Made by a program: the position numbers and the translations under genes
Shown: positions 53,886-62,920 of the stretch, in pieces
How positions within the stretch are numbered: position 1 is the stretch's first letter
How the letters are laid out: each line of letters opens with the position of its first letter
Assembly (NCBI GenBank): GCA_040221975.1
Contig: JAVJWR010000033.1
Location: forward strand, 558,001 to 622,000
Origin: Haliea sp040221975
Lineage (GTDB): Bacteria > Pseudomonadota > Gammaproteobacteria > Pseudomonadales > Halieaceae
Length of the DNA: 64,000 nt
Direction of reading: 5' to 3'
Notes under the pieces: generated by a model
Told to the model about the DNA's origin: nothing
Seen by the model: only the letters and a program-made list of their open reading frames with translations
The model's database searches: none

Positions 53886-55586
53886 ATGCCTGTGAATAAC
53901 CGCCTGTCACTACTCACTCTGGCCGCAGGAGTGCTCTTGGTTGCAGCCTGTGCCAAAGAGCAACCGCCGGTTGCCGCCGAAACCCCTGCCGTGGAGCCGG
54001 CCCGGATTGACGCCCAGCGCCTGTCCGGGCACGTGAGGATACTGGCCTCGGATGCGTTCCAGGGGCGCGCGCCAGGTACGCCGGGAGAGGAGAAAACAGT
54101 TGCTTACCTGATCGAGCAATTCGAAGCCATCGGCATCGAACCCGGCGGCCCGGACGGCAACTGGACCCAAACCGTGCCCATGATCCACACGCTGCTCAAC
54201 GAAGAGGGCAGCCTCAGGATCAGTCACGGCGGGGACAGTTATCCGCTGCGACAGCCGGCTGATATCGAAATAAGCACGGTGCGCTCGGACCCCGCCCTTG
54301 TGGTCGACAAGGCCCCAATGGTCTTCGTCGGCTATGGCGTGTCGGCGCCCGAACGCGACTGGGATGACTTCGGGGACATCGACCTGGGCGGCAAAATCGC
54401 CCTGTTTCTGGTCAATGATCCCGATTTCGCCGCGGCTGCCGACGAGCCCGTAGCCGGGCGTTTCGGCAACCGGCGCATGACCTACTACGGTCGCTGGACC
54501 TACAAGTTCGAGGAGGCCGCCCGCCGCGGTGCCCTGGGAGCGCTGGTGATTCACGAGACCGAGGCCGCCGGCTATGGCTGGAGCGTGGCCTCCTCCTCCC
54601 CGGGCGAGAACTATGCCCTGGCCAACGCGGAAGCACAGCCGGTGGCAATGCAGGGCTGGATACACGGCGATGCAGCAGCGCGCCTGCTGGCCGACGCCGG
54701 GCACGATCTGGCACAGTTGCGGGTCGCTGCGCGCGACCCGGATTTCGAAGCCTTTGAGCTGGAGGACACCGGCTTCAGCGCCGATTTCCAGGTGCAGGTC
54801 AGGGAATTCGACAGCGAAAACGTGCTCGGCCTGTTGCCCGGAAGCACCTATCCGGATGAAATCCTGATGGCGGCGGCGCACTGGGATTCCTATGGCCAGG
54901 GCGCGCCCGACGATCAGGGCCGGACCGTACGTCCGGGCGCCAACGACGACGCGCTGGGCACTGCTGGTGTACTTGAACTGGCCCGTGTACTGGAAGCTGG
55001 CCCACCGCTGGAGCGCAGTGTGCTTTTTGCTCTCTGGACCGCCGAGGAAAGCGGCCTGCTGGGGTCCCTGGCCTATGCCGACAACCCCGTCTATCCGCTG
55101 GCCACCACTGTCGCCAATTTCACCCTCGACATCCTGCAAACTGCCGGTCTGGCCCGGGACGTGATCCTGGTGGGCGAAGGCCAGAGTGAACTGGAGGACG
55201 ATCTGGCCAGGCTTGCCGCTACGCAGGACCGCGTGGTCACCCCGGAAAACCTGCCGGAAAACGGCCTCTTCTACCGCGCCGACCACTTCTCCATGGCCCG
55301 CGGCGGTGTCCCGGTGTTGCTGCTCATGGCCATCGCCGGTGGCAATGACCTGGTCGAGGGTGGCCGGGCTGCCGGCAATCAATGGGTCGCTGACTATGTC
55401 GGCAACTGTTACCACCAGACCTGTGATGCCTGGGACCCGGACTGGAACCTGGCCGGCGTGGTTCAGGATATCGAGCTGTTCCAGCTGCTGATCGAAGACC
55501 TGGGCAACTCCCGGCGCTGGCCGGAGTGGAAAGCCGGCTCGGAGTTCAAGGCAGTGCGCGACGCCAGTAGCGCTGCCAGGCAATAA
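53886..55586 (+). CDS. M28 family zinc aminopeptidase lipoprotein
   Basis: The 566-aa product is a secreted M28 metallopeptidase. The N-terminus ends in a lipobox (LLVAAC near residue 21), so it is a lipoprotein. A PA-domain-like insert (about residues 140-280) precedes the zinc sites AAHWDSYG near 337, GANDDALG near 358 and TAEESGLLGS near 390, with a late His in RADHFSMARGG near 464. A GTG two codons downstream of the ATG at 53886 has better spacing from GAGGG and is an alternative start. It cuts N-terminal residues from periplasmic or outside peptides. Confidence 0.9.
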   Translation: MPVNNRLSLLTLAAGVLLVAACAKEQPPVAAETPAVEPARIDAQRLSGHVRILASDAFQGRAPGTPGEEKTVAYLIEQFEAIGIEPGGPDGNWTQTVPMIHTLLNEEGSLRISHGGDSYPLRQPADIEISTVRSDPALVVDKAPMVFVGYGVSAPERDWDDFGDIDLGGKIALFLVNDPDFAAAADEPVAGRFGNRRMTYYGRWTYKFEEAARRGALGALVIHETEAAGYGWSVASSSPGENYALANAEAQPVAMQGWIHGDAAARLLADAGHDLAQLRVAARDPDFEAFELEDTGFSADFQVQVREFDSENVLGLLPGSTYPDEILMAAAHWDSYGQGAPDDQGRTVRPGANDDALGTAGVLELARVLEAGPPLERSVLFALWTAEESGLLGSLAYADNPVYPLATTVANFTLDILQTAGLARDVILVGEGQSELEDDLARLAATQDRVVTPENLPENGLFYRADHFSMARGGVPVLLLMAIAGGNDLVEGGRAAGNQWVADYVGNCYHQTCDAWDPDWNLAGVVQDIELFQLLIEDLGNSRRWPEWKAGSEFKAVRDASSAARQ

Positions 55587-55642
55587 GCTGCCGCGCCCGC
55601 AGCCAGTTGCCCTCCAGGGCAGCACCACAGGGGAAACGCGAT

Positions 55643-56416
55643 GTGAACAAGGTCAGTGAGCCGGCGGTCAGCTATACCGACATGGAGGGCAAAGTCGCCC
55701 TGGTGACCGGCGCCGCTTCCGGCATTGGCGAGGCCTGCGCACGCCAGTTCCTCGCCCAGGGGTGCCGCCTGGTACTGCTGGACCGCGACGGTGTCAGGCT
55801 GGCGGCGCTCGCCGCGGAATTGGGCGCGCACGCGATCAGCGGCGATGTCACCGCGGAGCAGACGGTCGCTGAGGCAGTTGCCGCCTGCCAGACACATTTC
55901 GGTGGCCTGGATTACGCAGTCAACAGCGCCGGTGTGGCGGGTACGCCAGCGCCGCTGGAAAACACCACCGTGGAAGAATGGCAGCGGGTGACCAGCATCA
56001 ACCTCACCGGCGTGTTCCTCTGTCTGAAGCACCAGCTCAAGACAATGAAAGCGGCCGGGAGCGGCGCGATCGTCAACATCTCCTCCGGCGCCGGCCTGAT
56101 CGGGACTCCCGGTCTTGCCCCCTACTGCGCCAGCAAGCACGCGGTGCTGGGCCTGACCAAGACCGCCGCAATGGAAGTAGCGCGCACCGGGGTGCGGGTC
56201 AACGCGGTACTGCCCGGCTCCACCCGCACGCCCATGCTGGAAGACGCCATGCGCCAGGGACCAGAGCTGGAGACGATGATTCTCAACAGCATCCCCTGTG
56301 GCCGGCTCGGAACCGCGGATGAAATTGCCGCCGCGGCGCTGTGGCTGTGCAGCGCGCAGGCGTCCTATGTGAACGGCCATTCCCTGGTGGTGGATGGCGC
56401 CACCATCGCCCGCTGA
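55643..56416 (+). CDS. SDR family oxidoreductase
   Basis: A 257-aa classical SDR with TGAASGIGEACA near residue 21, NSAGV near 98, a Ser in NISSGAG near 150 and the catalytic YCASK near 163. The C-terminal VVDGATIAR is typical. The GTG at 55643 has GGGGAAA about eight bases upstream; a TTG 36 bases earlier is rejected. It is followed after 32 bases by the Ddn-like gene, probably cotranscribed. Substrate unknown. Confidence 0.9.
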   Translation: MNKVSEPAVSYTDMEGKVALVTGAASGIGEACARQFLAQGCRLVLLDRDGVRLAALAAELGAHAISGDVTAEQTVAEAVAACQTHFGGLDYAVNSAGVAGTPAPLENTTVEEWQRVTSINLTGVFLCLKHQLKTMKAAGSGAIVNISSGAGLIGTPGLAPYCASKHAVLGLTKTAAMEVARTGVRVNAVLPGSTRTPMLEDAMRQGPELETMILNSIPCGRLGTADEIAAAALWLCSAQASYVNGHSLVVDGATIAR

Positions 56417-56448
56417 ACCTACAATCACAATAGTAAAGAGGATTGGCC

Positions 56449-56934
56449 GTGAACCAGTTTGACTACGTGAAGACCCGCCGCGAGGACGTGGACCCCATCC
56501 CCAACCAGGGCCTGGTGAAAGTATTCATGCGCTGGTTCACGCGCCTGAATGTCTGGGTATTCAAATTCAGCAGGGGCCGGCTGATGAAGAATTTCCCCGG
56601 CGGCCACCCCATCTGCGTGGTGGGTACCACCGGCCGCAAGTCGGGGAAACGCCGCGAAATCGCCCTGATCCACCTGCCCTGGAAAGACAGTATTCTGCTG
56701 GTGGCCTCGCAGGGCGGCATGGAGCAGAATCCGGTGTGGTACTACAATATCAAGGCTCACCCGGAAATCGATGTGACGATCGGTGGCCAGCGTCGGGACA
56801 TGCTCGCACGCCAGGCCAGTGACGAGGAAAAGCGGCAGCTCTGGCCCCACCTGTTGAGCCTGTACCCGGATTTCGATGAGTACCAGGCGCGCACCGACCG
56901 CAACATCCCGGTTTTTATATGCTCGCCGCGGTAA
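56449..56934 (+). CDS. Deazaflavin-dependent nitroreductase (Ddn)-family protein
   Basis: The 161-aa protein is a split beta-barrel of the Ddn/F420H2-dependent family, with HPICVVGTTGRKSGKRREIALI and QNPVWYYNIKAHPEIDVTIGGQ as the recognisable core. Cofactor F420 is not universal in gammaproteobacteria, so it may bind FMN or another ligand. The GTG at 56449 has AGAGGA upstream. It follows the SDR gene. Confidence 0.82.
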   Translation: MNQFDYVKTRREDVDPIPNQGLVKVFMRWFTRLNVWVFKFSRGRLMKNFPGGHPICVVGTTGRKSGKRREIALIHLPWKDSILLVASQGGMEQNPVWYYNIKAHPEIDVTIGGQRRDMLARQASDEEKRQLWPHLLSLYPDFDEYQARTDRNIPVFICSPR

Positions 56935-56980
56935 GCTCTACTGACCACAATCCACTTCCGGCTGCCAGGAGAACAAGCAC

Positions 56981-57430
56981 ATGAATGCCCGTGCAGGAGT
57001 ACTGCAGACACTGTGCCCCCATTGCGGCACCATCAACCGTATCGAGCAAGCCCGTCTCGGGCAGAAACCAAACTGCGGACGCTGCCACAAGGCACTGTTC
57101 ACCGGCGCCCCGCTGGCCGCGGATGATGCCCTGTTCAGTCGCTTGCTGGCGAAAGAGGAGCTGCCGCTGGTGGTCGACTTCTGGGCCGAATGGTGCGGCC
57201 CCTGCAAGATGATGGGGCCAGTGTTCGCCGCCACCGCGGCGAGCCTGGAACCGCAGGCCCGGTTCGTGAAAGTGGACACGGAGGCGGCGCAGCGCACGGC
57301 TGCCAACTTCAATATCCGCAGCATCCCCACCCTCGCGATCTTCCACCGTGGCAAGCAGCTGGTCCAGCAGGCGGGAGCCCTGCCCAAGCAGCAGTTCAGC
57401 GCCTGGGTGCTGCGGAACCTACCGCGCTGA
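56981..57430 (+). CDS. trxC: Thioredoxin 2
   Basis: This 149-aa protein is thioredoxin 2: an N-terminal zinc-binding tail with CPHC (residues 12-15) and CGRC (32-35) and a thioredoxin domain with the WCGPC active site (C72, C75) and the cis-proline IPTLAIF near 115. It is a cytoplasmic disulfide reductase of the oxidative-stress response. It lies 46 bases after the Ddn-like gene. Confidence 0.95.
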   Translation: MNARAGVLQTLCPHCGTINRIEQARLGQKPNCGRCHKALFTGAPLAADDALFSRLLAKEELPLVVDFWAEWCGPCKMMGPVFAATAASLEPQARFVKVDTEAAQRTAANFNIRSIPTLAIFHRGKQLVQQAGALPKQQFSAWVLRNLPR

Positions 57431-57505
57431 CATCGCACCAAGACCCAGCAAGCCGTCGTAACCTCAGGCAGCGGAGTGTAGCGCTGTTAACCCGGGCCCC
57501 TCTTT

Positions 57506-57793
57506 TCAGATTCCGCGGAAACCCCAAGCGATACCGAGCGTCAGCGCCAGGCCCAGAGCAAAGAAGCTGAAATGAGTCACCGAGGCACGGAAGCTGGTCA
57601 GTAACTTGATCTCCGGAACCAGATCGGAAGCGGCAATATAGATGAAATTCCCGGCGCCAAACAGCACCAGCCAGGCCACCTCGAAATGCCGGGAGACGGC
57701 GTAGGCGATAAGGGCACCCGCGGGAAAGGTCAATGCCGAGACAAGGTTCAGCAACAGGGCCCGCCGAACCGACATGCACAACCTGGGTATCAC
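57506..57793 (-). pseudogene. C-terminal fragment of a ZIP-family metal transporter
   Basis: The 95-aa reading frame matches only the last third of a ZIP transporter: NLVSALTFPAGALIAYAV, GAGNFIYIAASDLVPEI (the metal-site helix) and a final hydrophobic helix. Full members have about 240 residues, so the N-terminal two thirds are missing. The GTG of this frame overlaps the yggU stop, which places the break at the yggU end. It is the first of several broken genes in this zone. Confidence 0.75.
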
Positions 57794-58074
57794 CCCCTCC
57801 CCAGCTGCCGTCGTACTTCCACGTCGCCCAACCCCGTTATCTCAATGATTTTGTGCTGTGAAGTTCTACCGGAAACGACCTTGACCGAGCCAGTCGGCAG
57901 GTCAAGGGCCCTGCAGAGCATAACCTCAACCGCTGCGTTTGCCTTGCCTTTTTCAGGTGGCTGGGAAACCCTGACTTTCAGGCTGTCACCAAGCCAGCCC
58001 GAAATCCCGGTACGAGAGGCGCCCGGCACTACCTTGATCTTCAGTTTTGCCGTGTCGGCGCAGGGGTGATTCAT
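57790..58074 (-). CDS. yggU: YggU/DUF167 family protein
   Basis: This 94-aa protein has the DUF167 core LKIKVVPGASRTGISGW, PPEKGKANAAVEVML and VVSGRTSQHKIIEI. Its role is unknown. In many proteobacteria it follows yggT and the proC gene; those neighbours are absent, and a ZIP fragment follows instead. This supports rearrangement here. Confidence 0.88.
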   Translation of the reverse strand: MNHPCADTAKLKIKVVPGASRTGISGWLGDSLKVRVSQPPEKGKANAAVEVMLCRALDLPTGSVKVVSGRTSQHKIIEITGLGDVEVRRQLGRG

Positions 58075-58262
58075 GACTGCCTGGTTCCGGGCTACGGGTG
58101 GACTGTTCTCGACAAACCGGAGTTTCCGGGCTTTTCAGCATCAGCCACGCTTAGTGAAAACCGGCTCATCCCCCGTTAGTTGGGTAGAGCCATTTCTCAG
58201 TCCAGCACGACCCTTCCACTACCATATCGTATACCCTGCACTCCATGGCATCCGGCGCTGGC

Positions 58263-58691
58263 TCAGTTACCTGCAAAATCCCAGGGATTGATCAACTCAA
58301 CACCGCAATCGTTAAAGTCCTTGCTATTGCGCGTGGCCAGAGTGGCGCCGCGGGATTGGGCAATGGCGGCAATCATGGCGTCAAACTGGCTAATGGGCTG
58401 CCCTGCCAGTTTGCGGGAGGCTGCAACTCGGGCAAAGGCATCGGCGGCGGCATCGTCGAAGCTGAGGACCTGCCCGGCCAAGTCCTGATCGAAGATACCG
58501 TGGATAGCAGATAAAAAACCAACCTTGCGCTGGCCATCAGGCAGAAGCTGCAGGCCGTAGAGCAGCTCGGCCCGAGTGATTGTCGTTGTGAACAACGCGC
58601 TACTGGGCTGGCTGGCCAGCCATGCCATGACCTCCGGGGCTGGCGCAGGGCGCAGGGTTTCCGACAACACGTTGGTGTCCAGCACAATCAT
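58263..58691 (-). CDS. vapC: PIN-domain toxin, VapC/FitB type
   Basis: A 142-aa PIN-domain ribonuclease toxin. The first acidic residue is D5 in MIVLDTNVLSE, then E42 in RAELLYG, and D104 in SQFDAMIAA with D near 126 in NSKDFNDCG, the family's Mg2+ site. FitB resemblance comes from the MSxxxR-like C-terminus INPWDF. Its ATG overlaps the antitoxin stop (ATGA). Confidence 0.9.
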   Translation of the reverse strand: MIVLDTNVLSETLRPAPAPEVMAWLASQPSSALFTTTITRAELLYGLQLLPDGQRKVGFLSAIHGIFDQDLAGQVLSFDDAAADAFARVAASRKLAGQPISQFDAMIAAIAQSRGATLATRNSKDFNDCGVELINPWDFAGN

Positions 58692-58936
58692 GTGTCGAAT
58701 ACCGTCGGGGGGCGAACGGACTCTCGTTCAGGCAACTCCAGATCGATGCCGCCCAGAGGCTCCAAGCGCGCGCGAATCGCGGCCGCCAGCGACGTGGGTC
58801 GGGTCGGCTCCCGGGAAAGCGCCGCTCGCAGGATGTCCCTGGCTTCGTCTTCCATGGAGCGGTTGTGCTGCGCGGCCTGCACCCGCAGTCGGGCCTTGAG
58901 CTGATCATCGATATTGCGAATGGTCATGGTTGCCAT
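58688..58936 (-). CDS. vapB: Ribbon-helix-helix antitoxin, VapB/FitA type
   Basis: The 82-aa antitoxin begins MATMTIRNIDDQLKARLRVQAAQHNRSMEDEARDIL, a ribbon-helix-helix DNA-binding fold of the FitA type, and ends in an acidic/proline tail that wraps the toxin. The ATG at 58936 has GGAGG five bases upstream. It should repress its own operon together with VapC. Confidence 0.88.
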   Translation of the reverse strand: MATMTIRNIDDQLKARLRVQAAQHNRSMEDEARDILRAALSREPTRPTSLAAAIRARLEPLGGIDLELPERESVRPPTVFDT

Positions 58937-58977
58937 GGCAACCTCCCTCCGTACCCTGCCGATTAGTCAATGACTGC

Positions 58978-59006
58978 ATTTTATGCATTGAATAAGACAC
59001 TTGCAA
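58978..59006 (-). promoter_or_regulatory. Promoter of the toxin-antitoxin operon
   Basis: On the minus strand TTGCAA (59001-59006) and TAAAAT (58978-58983) are exactly 17 bases apart. The direct repeat AATGCA-N3-AATGCA straddles the -10, a suitable site for antitoxin binding. Confidence 0.6.
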
Positions 59007-59331
59007 CGCGTGATTAGTTTCCATGCCTGGTCTCGGACTGCCGCAACCACGCACGATCAAAGCGACCGGTGATTACCTGCCAACGGCTGGAACGGCTGCG
59101 TGTCTCGGGTCCGTGGCGGGCTGGCGTGTATTTGGTGGTAGATGGCTAACGCGTGGCCGCAGTGGGCGCGCGAGTTTTGTTGGTAACGATATCGTTACTT
59201 ATTATTAATCGACTTGAGGTTATATATGTATCTTTATGATTTATATAAAATATCTAGTGGGGATAAGGGAGAGGTGGCCCCAATTGTTTGAACAGCAATA
59301 CCCATTCTATAAGTGGATGCCTACCCGGGGT
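59007..59331. other. AT-rich gene-free spacer before the IS3 fragment
   Basis: No gene is recognisable. The stretch 59190-59265 is markedly AT-rich against the window's high GC. A perfect palindrome lies at 59183-59198. Bases around 59275-59300 may hold the right end of the IS3 element, since the transposase fragment stops just beyond. Confidence 0.45.
59183..59198. repeat. 16-bp perfect palindrome
   Basis: GTAACGATATCGTTAC reads the same on both strands. It lies in an AT-rich, gene-free stretch and could be a relic operator or recombination site; no partner gene remains. Confidence 0.7.
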
Positions 59332-59889
59332 TTAAGCTGCCATGGGTAGTGGCAGCGATTCAAAGTAAAACTGATCCGGTGTCTGCCGGTCAAGACTGCT
59401 GTGTGGGCGGCGGCTGTTATAGAACCGGAGGTAGCGATCCAGTCCTGTCTTGGCAACCAACACCGTATCGTACGCATGCAGGTACACTTCTTCATACTTC
59501 ACTGATCGCCACAAGCGCTCTACGAACACGTTGTCTCGCCAGGCCCCCTTGCCGTCCATGCTGATCTGGATACCATTGTCCTTGAGCAGGTCCGTGAATT
59601 CCTGGCTGGTAAACTGGCTGCCCTGGTCGGTGTTCATGATCTCTGGTTTGCCATGCCGCTCTATGGCTTCCTCAACAGCCTCCAGGCAAAAGCGGACGTC
59701 CATGGTGGTCGAGACTTTCCAGGCCAATACGCGCCGAGAGAACCAGTCCACCACAGCCGCAAGATAGACAAACCCGCGCGCCATGGGAATGTAGGTGATG
59801 TCCATAGCCCACGCCTGTCTGGGTCGTGTCACTGCCAGATTACGCAGTAAATACGGATAGACTTTGTTCTCCGGGTGCCGGCGCGTGGT
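59332..59889 (-). pseudogene. IS3-family transposase OrfB, 3' fragment
   Basis: The frame encodes the integrase core of an IS3-family transposase: WAMDITYIP (first Asp), NTDQGSQF (second Asp), and FVERLWRSVKYEEVY (Glu), ending in RRPHSSLDRQTPDQFYF. The DDE triad is complete. The N-terminal half of OrfB and all of OrfA are missing: homology stops near 59890 where an IS21-type end begins. The element is therefore dead. Confidence 0.88.
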
Positions 59890-59906
59890 TGTTAGAGGAC
59901 AATTAC

Positions 59907-59959
59907 TTTGGCCGGTCAACGACAACTATTTTGGCCGGTTGCCACTAAGCTTGGCCGCT
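59907..59959 (+). repeat. IS21 left-end multiple terminal repeats
   Basis: TTTGGCCGGT occurs at 59907-59916 and 59930-59939, with a decayed third copy CTTGGCCGCT at 59950-59959. The 20-23 base interval is as expected for transposase-binding sites of IS21 elements. Confidence 0.6.
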
Positions 59960-59989
59960 TGTTCATTGGACCCGCAAAGGGGTTTTGGA

Positions 59990-60312
59990 TGGCTGCCACC
60001 AAGCAACAGGTCAAAGTATTCATGGATAGCAGAGCAGCAGGCGCAAACCAGGTAGCCGCGGCAGCGAAGGCCGGGATTTCTGAGCGAACAGCCCGTCGGA
60101 TCGAGCGGGAAGGCAGCGGCAAGGGGCGCAAGTCACGTCAGTGGCGAACGCGGAATGATCCGTTTGCAGCGGTCTGGGATGAAGTCGCCGAGCAATTGGC
60201 GCTTGAGCCTTCGCTGCAGGCCTTGACGCTGCTGGAGTGGCTGCAGGAGCGTTATCCCGGCGACTATCCCGACCATCTGCTGCGCACCCTGCAGCGCCGG
60301 GTCAAGGCCTAG
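59990..60312 (+). pseudogene. istA: istA 5' part, ended by an amber stop
   Basis: From the ATG-like MAATKQQVKVFMDSR the frame reads as the IstA N-terminus, with a helix-turn-helix AAKAGISERTARRIE near residue 30 and the LEPSLQALTLLEWLQERYPGDYPD region. It ends VKA followed by TAG, where related proteins have Trp; the same frame then continues RALHGPDKEVM. A single TGG to TAG change explains the stop. Confidence 0.8.
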
Positions 60313-60342
60313 CGCGCCCTGCACGGGCCCGACAAGGAAGTC

Positions 60343-61536
60343 ATGTTCCCTCAGACCCACTCACCCGGCCAGCGCGCCCTGTCGGATTTCACCAAGCTCA
60401 AGGACCAGGTGATCAACGTCGGCGGAGTGGCACTGGTGCATTTGCTGTACCACTTCAGGCTAGCCTTCAGCGGCTGGTGCCATGCACGTGTAGTACTCGG
60501 CGGCGAGAGTTTCACGGCATTGGCCGAAGGGCTGACCGATTCCCTGGAGCACCTTGGCGGCGTACCGGCTGAACACCGCACCGATAGTCTATCGGCCGCC
60601 TACCGCAACCTGGATCCGGTGGCCCAAGAGGATGTGACCAAACGGTACCAAACGCTGTGCCGGCACTATGGAATCGACGCCTCGCGCATTCGGACCGAGC
60701 GCGAGTGCCTGGCGCCGCTACCCTTTCAAGTCGGTGTGAACTATACCGAAGCGATCGTGCGGGCCACCAGTTCCAGTACCTTCACCCTGCGCCGGGTGCT
60801 CTATTCGGTGCCGGTCCGATTGATCAATGAGCGCCTGCGGATCCATCTGTACGATGCCAGCTTCGTCGACTTCCTGGAGCGCTGCCTCAAGGCAGAGCAG
60901 GATGAACGACGCACTCGCTCGCAAACCATGCTGACCAAGTTTGCCGGCTTCCCCGCGATCAAGCTAATCGACGACTACGACTTCAAGTTCGCAGCCGGCG
61001 CTCCGAAGAAGACCGTGCAGACGCTACTGTCCATGGCGTTTGTTGAGCGCAAGGAGAACGTCATCTTCCTCGGACCCAGTGGCGCAGGCAAAATCCATCT
61101 GGCCATCGCGCTGGGCTATCTCGCCACGCAGTCAGGCATTAAGGTGCGCTTCATCGCCGCTGCTGATCTGGTCATGCAGTTCGAGAAGGCGCAACAACGG
61201 GGCCAGTTCGATCACTATATGCGGCGTTCCTTGCTTGGGCCGAGCATCTTGATTATTGATGAGGTCCGTTACCTGCCACTACAAGGCAATCAGGCCAACC
61301 TGTTCTTCCAGGTGATCGCCAAGCGTTACGAACACGGGTCGGTCATCCTGACCTCGAATTTATCCTTTGGCGAATGGGACCGGACCTTTGCCGGGAACTC
61401 GGCTCTCACGGCGGCGATGCTCGATCGACTGCTGCACCAAGCGCATGTTGTCCAGATCAAAGGCGATAGCTACCGCCTCAGAGACAAACGAAAGGCCGGC
61501 GTGCTAATGCCGGACGACGGAGCAATGTCCAGTTGA
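60343..61536 (+). pseudogene. istA-istB deletion fusion
   Basis: This 397-aa frame, in phase with the istA 5' part, starts in the IstA integrase core (FTKLKDQVINVGG, EHRTDSLSAAYRN). It loses part of the catalytic core after GIDASRIR, resumes near the IstA C-terminus (TFTLRRVLYSVPVRLI) and near residue 185 passes into the IstB ATPase (RTRSQTMLTKFAGFPA). The IstB Walker A reads GPSGAGKIH: the usual Thr after Lys is Ile. Both junctions are in frame, but the IstA catalytic centre is incomplete and the ATPase probably inactive. Confidence 0.8.
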
Positions 61537-61599
61537 AGACAGACCAGTCGTCTGATTGCCATCAGTAAAGGGATAGGGGGGGCAATTTTATCTTGCCGA

Positions 61600-62820
61600 T
61601 TTAGCACCAAAAACCCACCACTATCCCTGCGCTGGACAGGCCATGATCTCCACGGCTTGGGCATGGAATCACTGTTGGCGATGAACACTGCCGTCGATAT
61701 GGAGAGCTTCCAGCAGGCGATGGCGCTTCACGACGCGCCCTCGGCAAACGTCACTTATGCGGACCGTAATGGGCATATTGCCTTTCAAACCATCGGTCTG
61801 ATCCCGGACCGTGGCAAAGGCAGAGGGCTGGTGCCGCAAGCCGGAAACCTCTCAGGCAACCAGTGGAATGGTGTGGTGGAGCTACAACAAATGCCGCGTT
61901 TAACAGACCCGTCTGCCGCCTATATTGCTGCCGCCAATGCCAGGGTACATCCAGGTACACCTCTGGTGTCGGCAGACAATGCGCGGGGTTACCGGATGAG
62001 TCGCCTGCACTCGGTGCTCGCTTCGCGCAGTGACTTAACACTGGATGACATGCAGGCCCTGCAACTGGATCTCCATAATAGCCAAGCTGAAAGACTGCTG
62101 CCCTTCATGCTGCCTGCCCTTTCCGAATTAAAGGATGAGGCTCATGTTACCGCGTTTCGGACGCTCCAGTCGTGGGCGCAAAAACCTGAAAACACGCGGG
62201 ACTCGGCGGGCGCCCTGATAGGGGAAAATTGGTATCCGGAACTGGCACGCAATCTGTTTGGGCATGCCCTGGGGGACGACGTGCTAACCCGCCTAATGCA
62301 GCAGAATTACCTTCTCAACCATGCCCTGGACCGGCTTATAGCTGAAGAAACACATTCGGTGTGGTGGCGGGCTGAGCGCTCAACGGTATTGCGTGAGTCA
62401 TTTATGCGAACGATACAGCAATTAAGCCAGTTCTTCGGGACAAGTCCAGAAACGTGGCGCTGGGATGACGCCCATTCAGTAAGTTTTGTCCACGAACTCA
62501 ATGGCGCAGCACCATTTATGGATCGCTGGCTAAGCCGGGGCCCGATTCCCTGGGGTGGAGGAAACCCTACGCTCGGGAGAGCTCGTTACAGCCATGATCA
62601 ACCATTCAAGGGTCGCGTGGGAGCAACAGTGCGTGTTGTCGCGAAAATGGGGGAAGACATGGAAGTCCGTGCGATTACCCCAGGTGGCCAGCACGGTCAT
62701 CCTTCAAGTCGTTATTATGATGATCAACTCGATAGTTGGCTCAAGGGCGAGCTTGATACGCTCGCCAACTCACCGGAAGACGTAACCGGAATAACAACAA
62801 GCCTCCACCCAGTGCATTGA
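61600..62820 (+). pseudogene. Penicillin acylase family (S45) C-terminal fragment
   Basis: The frame from about 61600 (NPPLSLRWTGHD) to the stop at 62820 is the beta-subunit part of a penicillin/acyl-homoserine-lactone acylase: ANVTYADRNGHIAFQTIGLIP, NARVHPG, and the C-terminal GGQHGHPSSRYYDDQLDSW. The signal peptide, alpha chain and the N-terminal nucleophile Ser of the beta chain are absent, cut off by the IS21 element. The remaining frame is intact, so truncation is fairly recent. Confidence 0.82.
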
Positions 62821-62920
62821 TTAGCCAAACCCAAGGGCCGAATAGCTCCATGGCAGGCCCCTGCCCCACCCTGTCCACCGGGAATTCGAGGCCTGCCTGA
62901 ATTGCGGTCGCCTCAATCAC
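62741..62920 (-). CDS. Short ORF with one membrane helix, possible gene remnant
   Basis: A GTG at 62920 opens a 59-aa frame that overlaps the 3' end of the acylase fragment. It includes PAMELFGPWVWLINALGGGLLLF, a convincing hydrophobic helix. The same frame stays open back to about 63019, so this may be the tail of a lost membrane protein. No family is recognised. Low confidence. Confidence 0.3.
   Translation of the reverse strand: MIEATAIQAGLEFPVDRVGQGPAMELFGPWVWLINALGGGLLLFRLRLPVSWRAYQARP

Larger units (their letters stand above)
59890..61600 (+). mobile_element. Degenerate IS21-family element inserted in the IS3 copy
   Basis: The left end has spaced copies of TTTGGCCGGT, the multiple terminal repeats typical of IS21. 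Inside are an istA interrupted by a stop, an internal deletion, and an istA-istB fusion. The right boundary is approximate: penicillin acylase sequence starts near 61600, and no clear matching right end is visible. The other half of the IS3 copy is not found beyond it, so deletion followed insertion. Confidence 0.75.
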
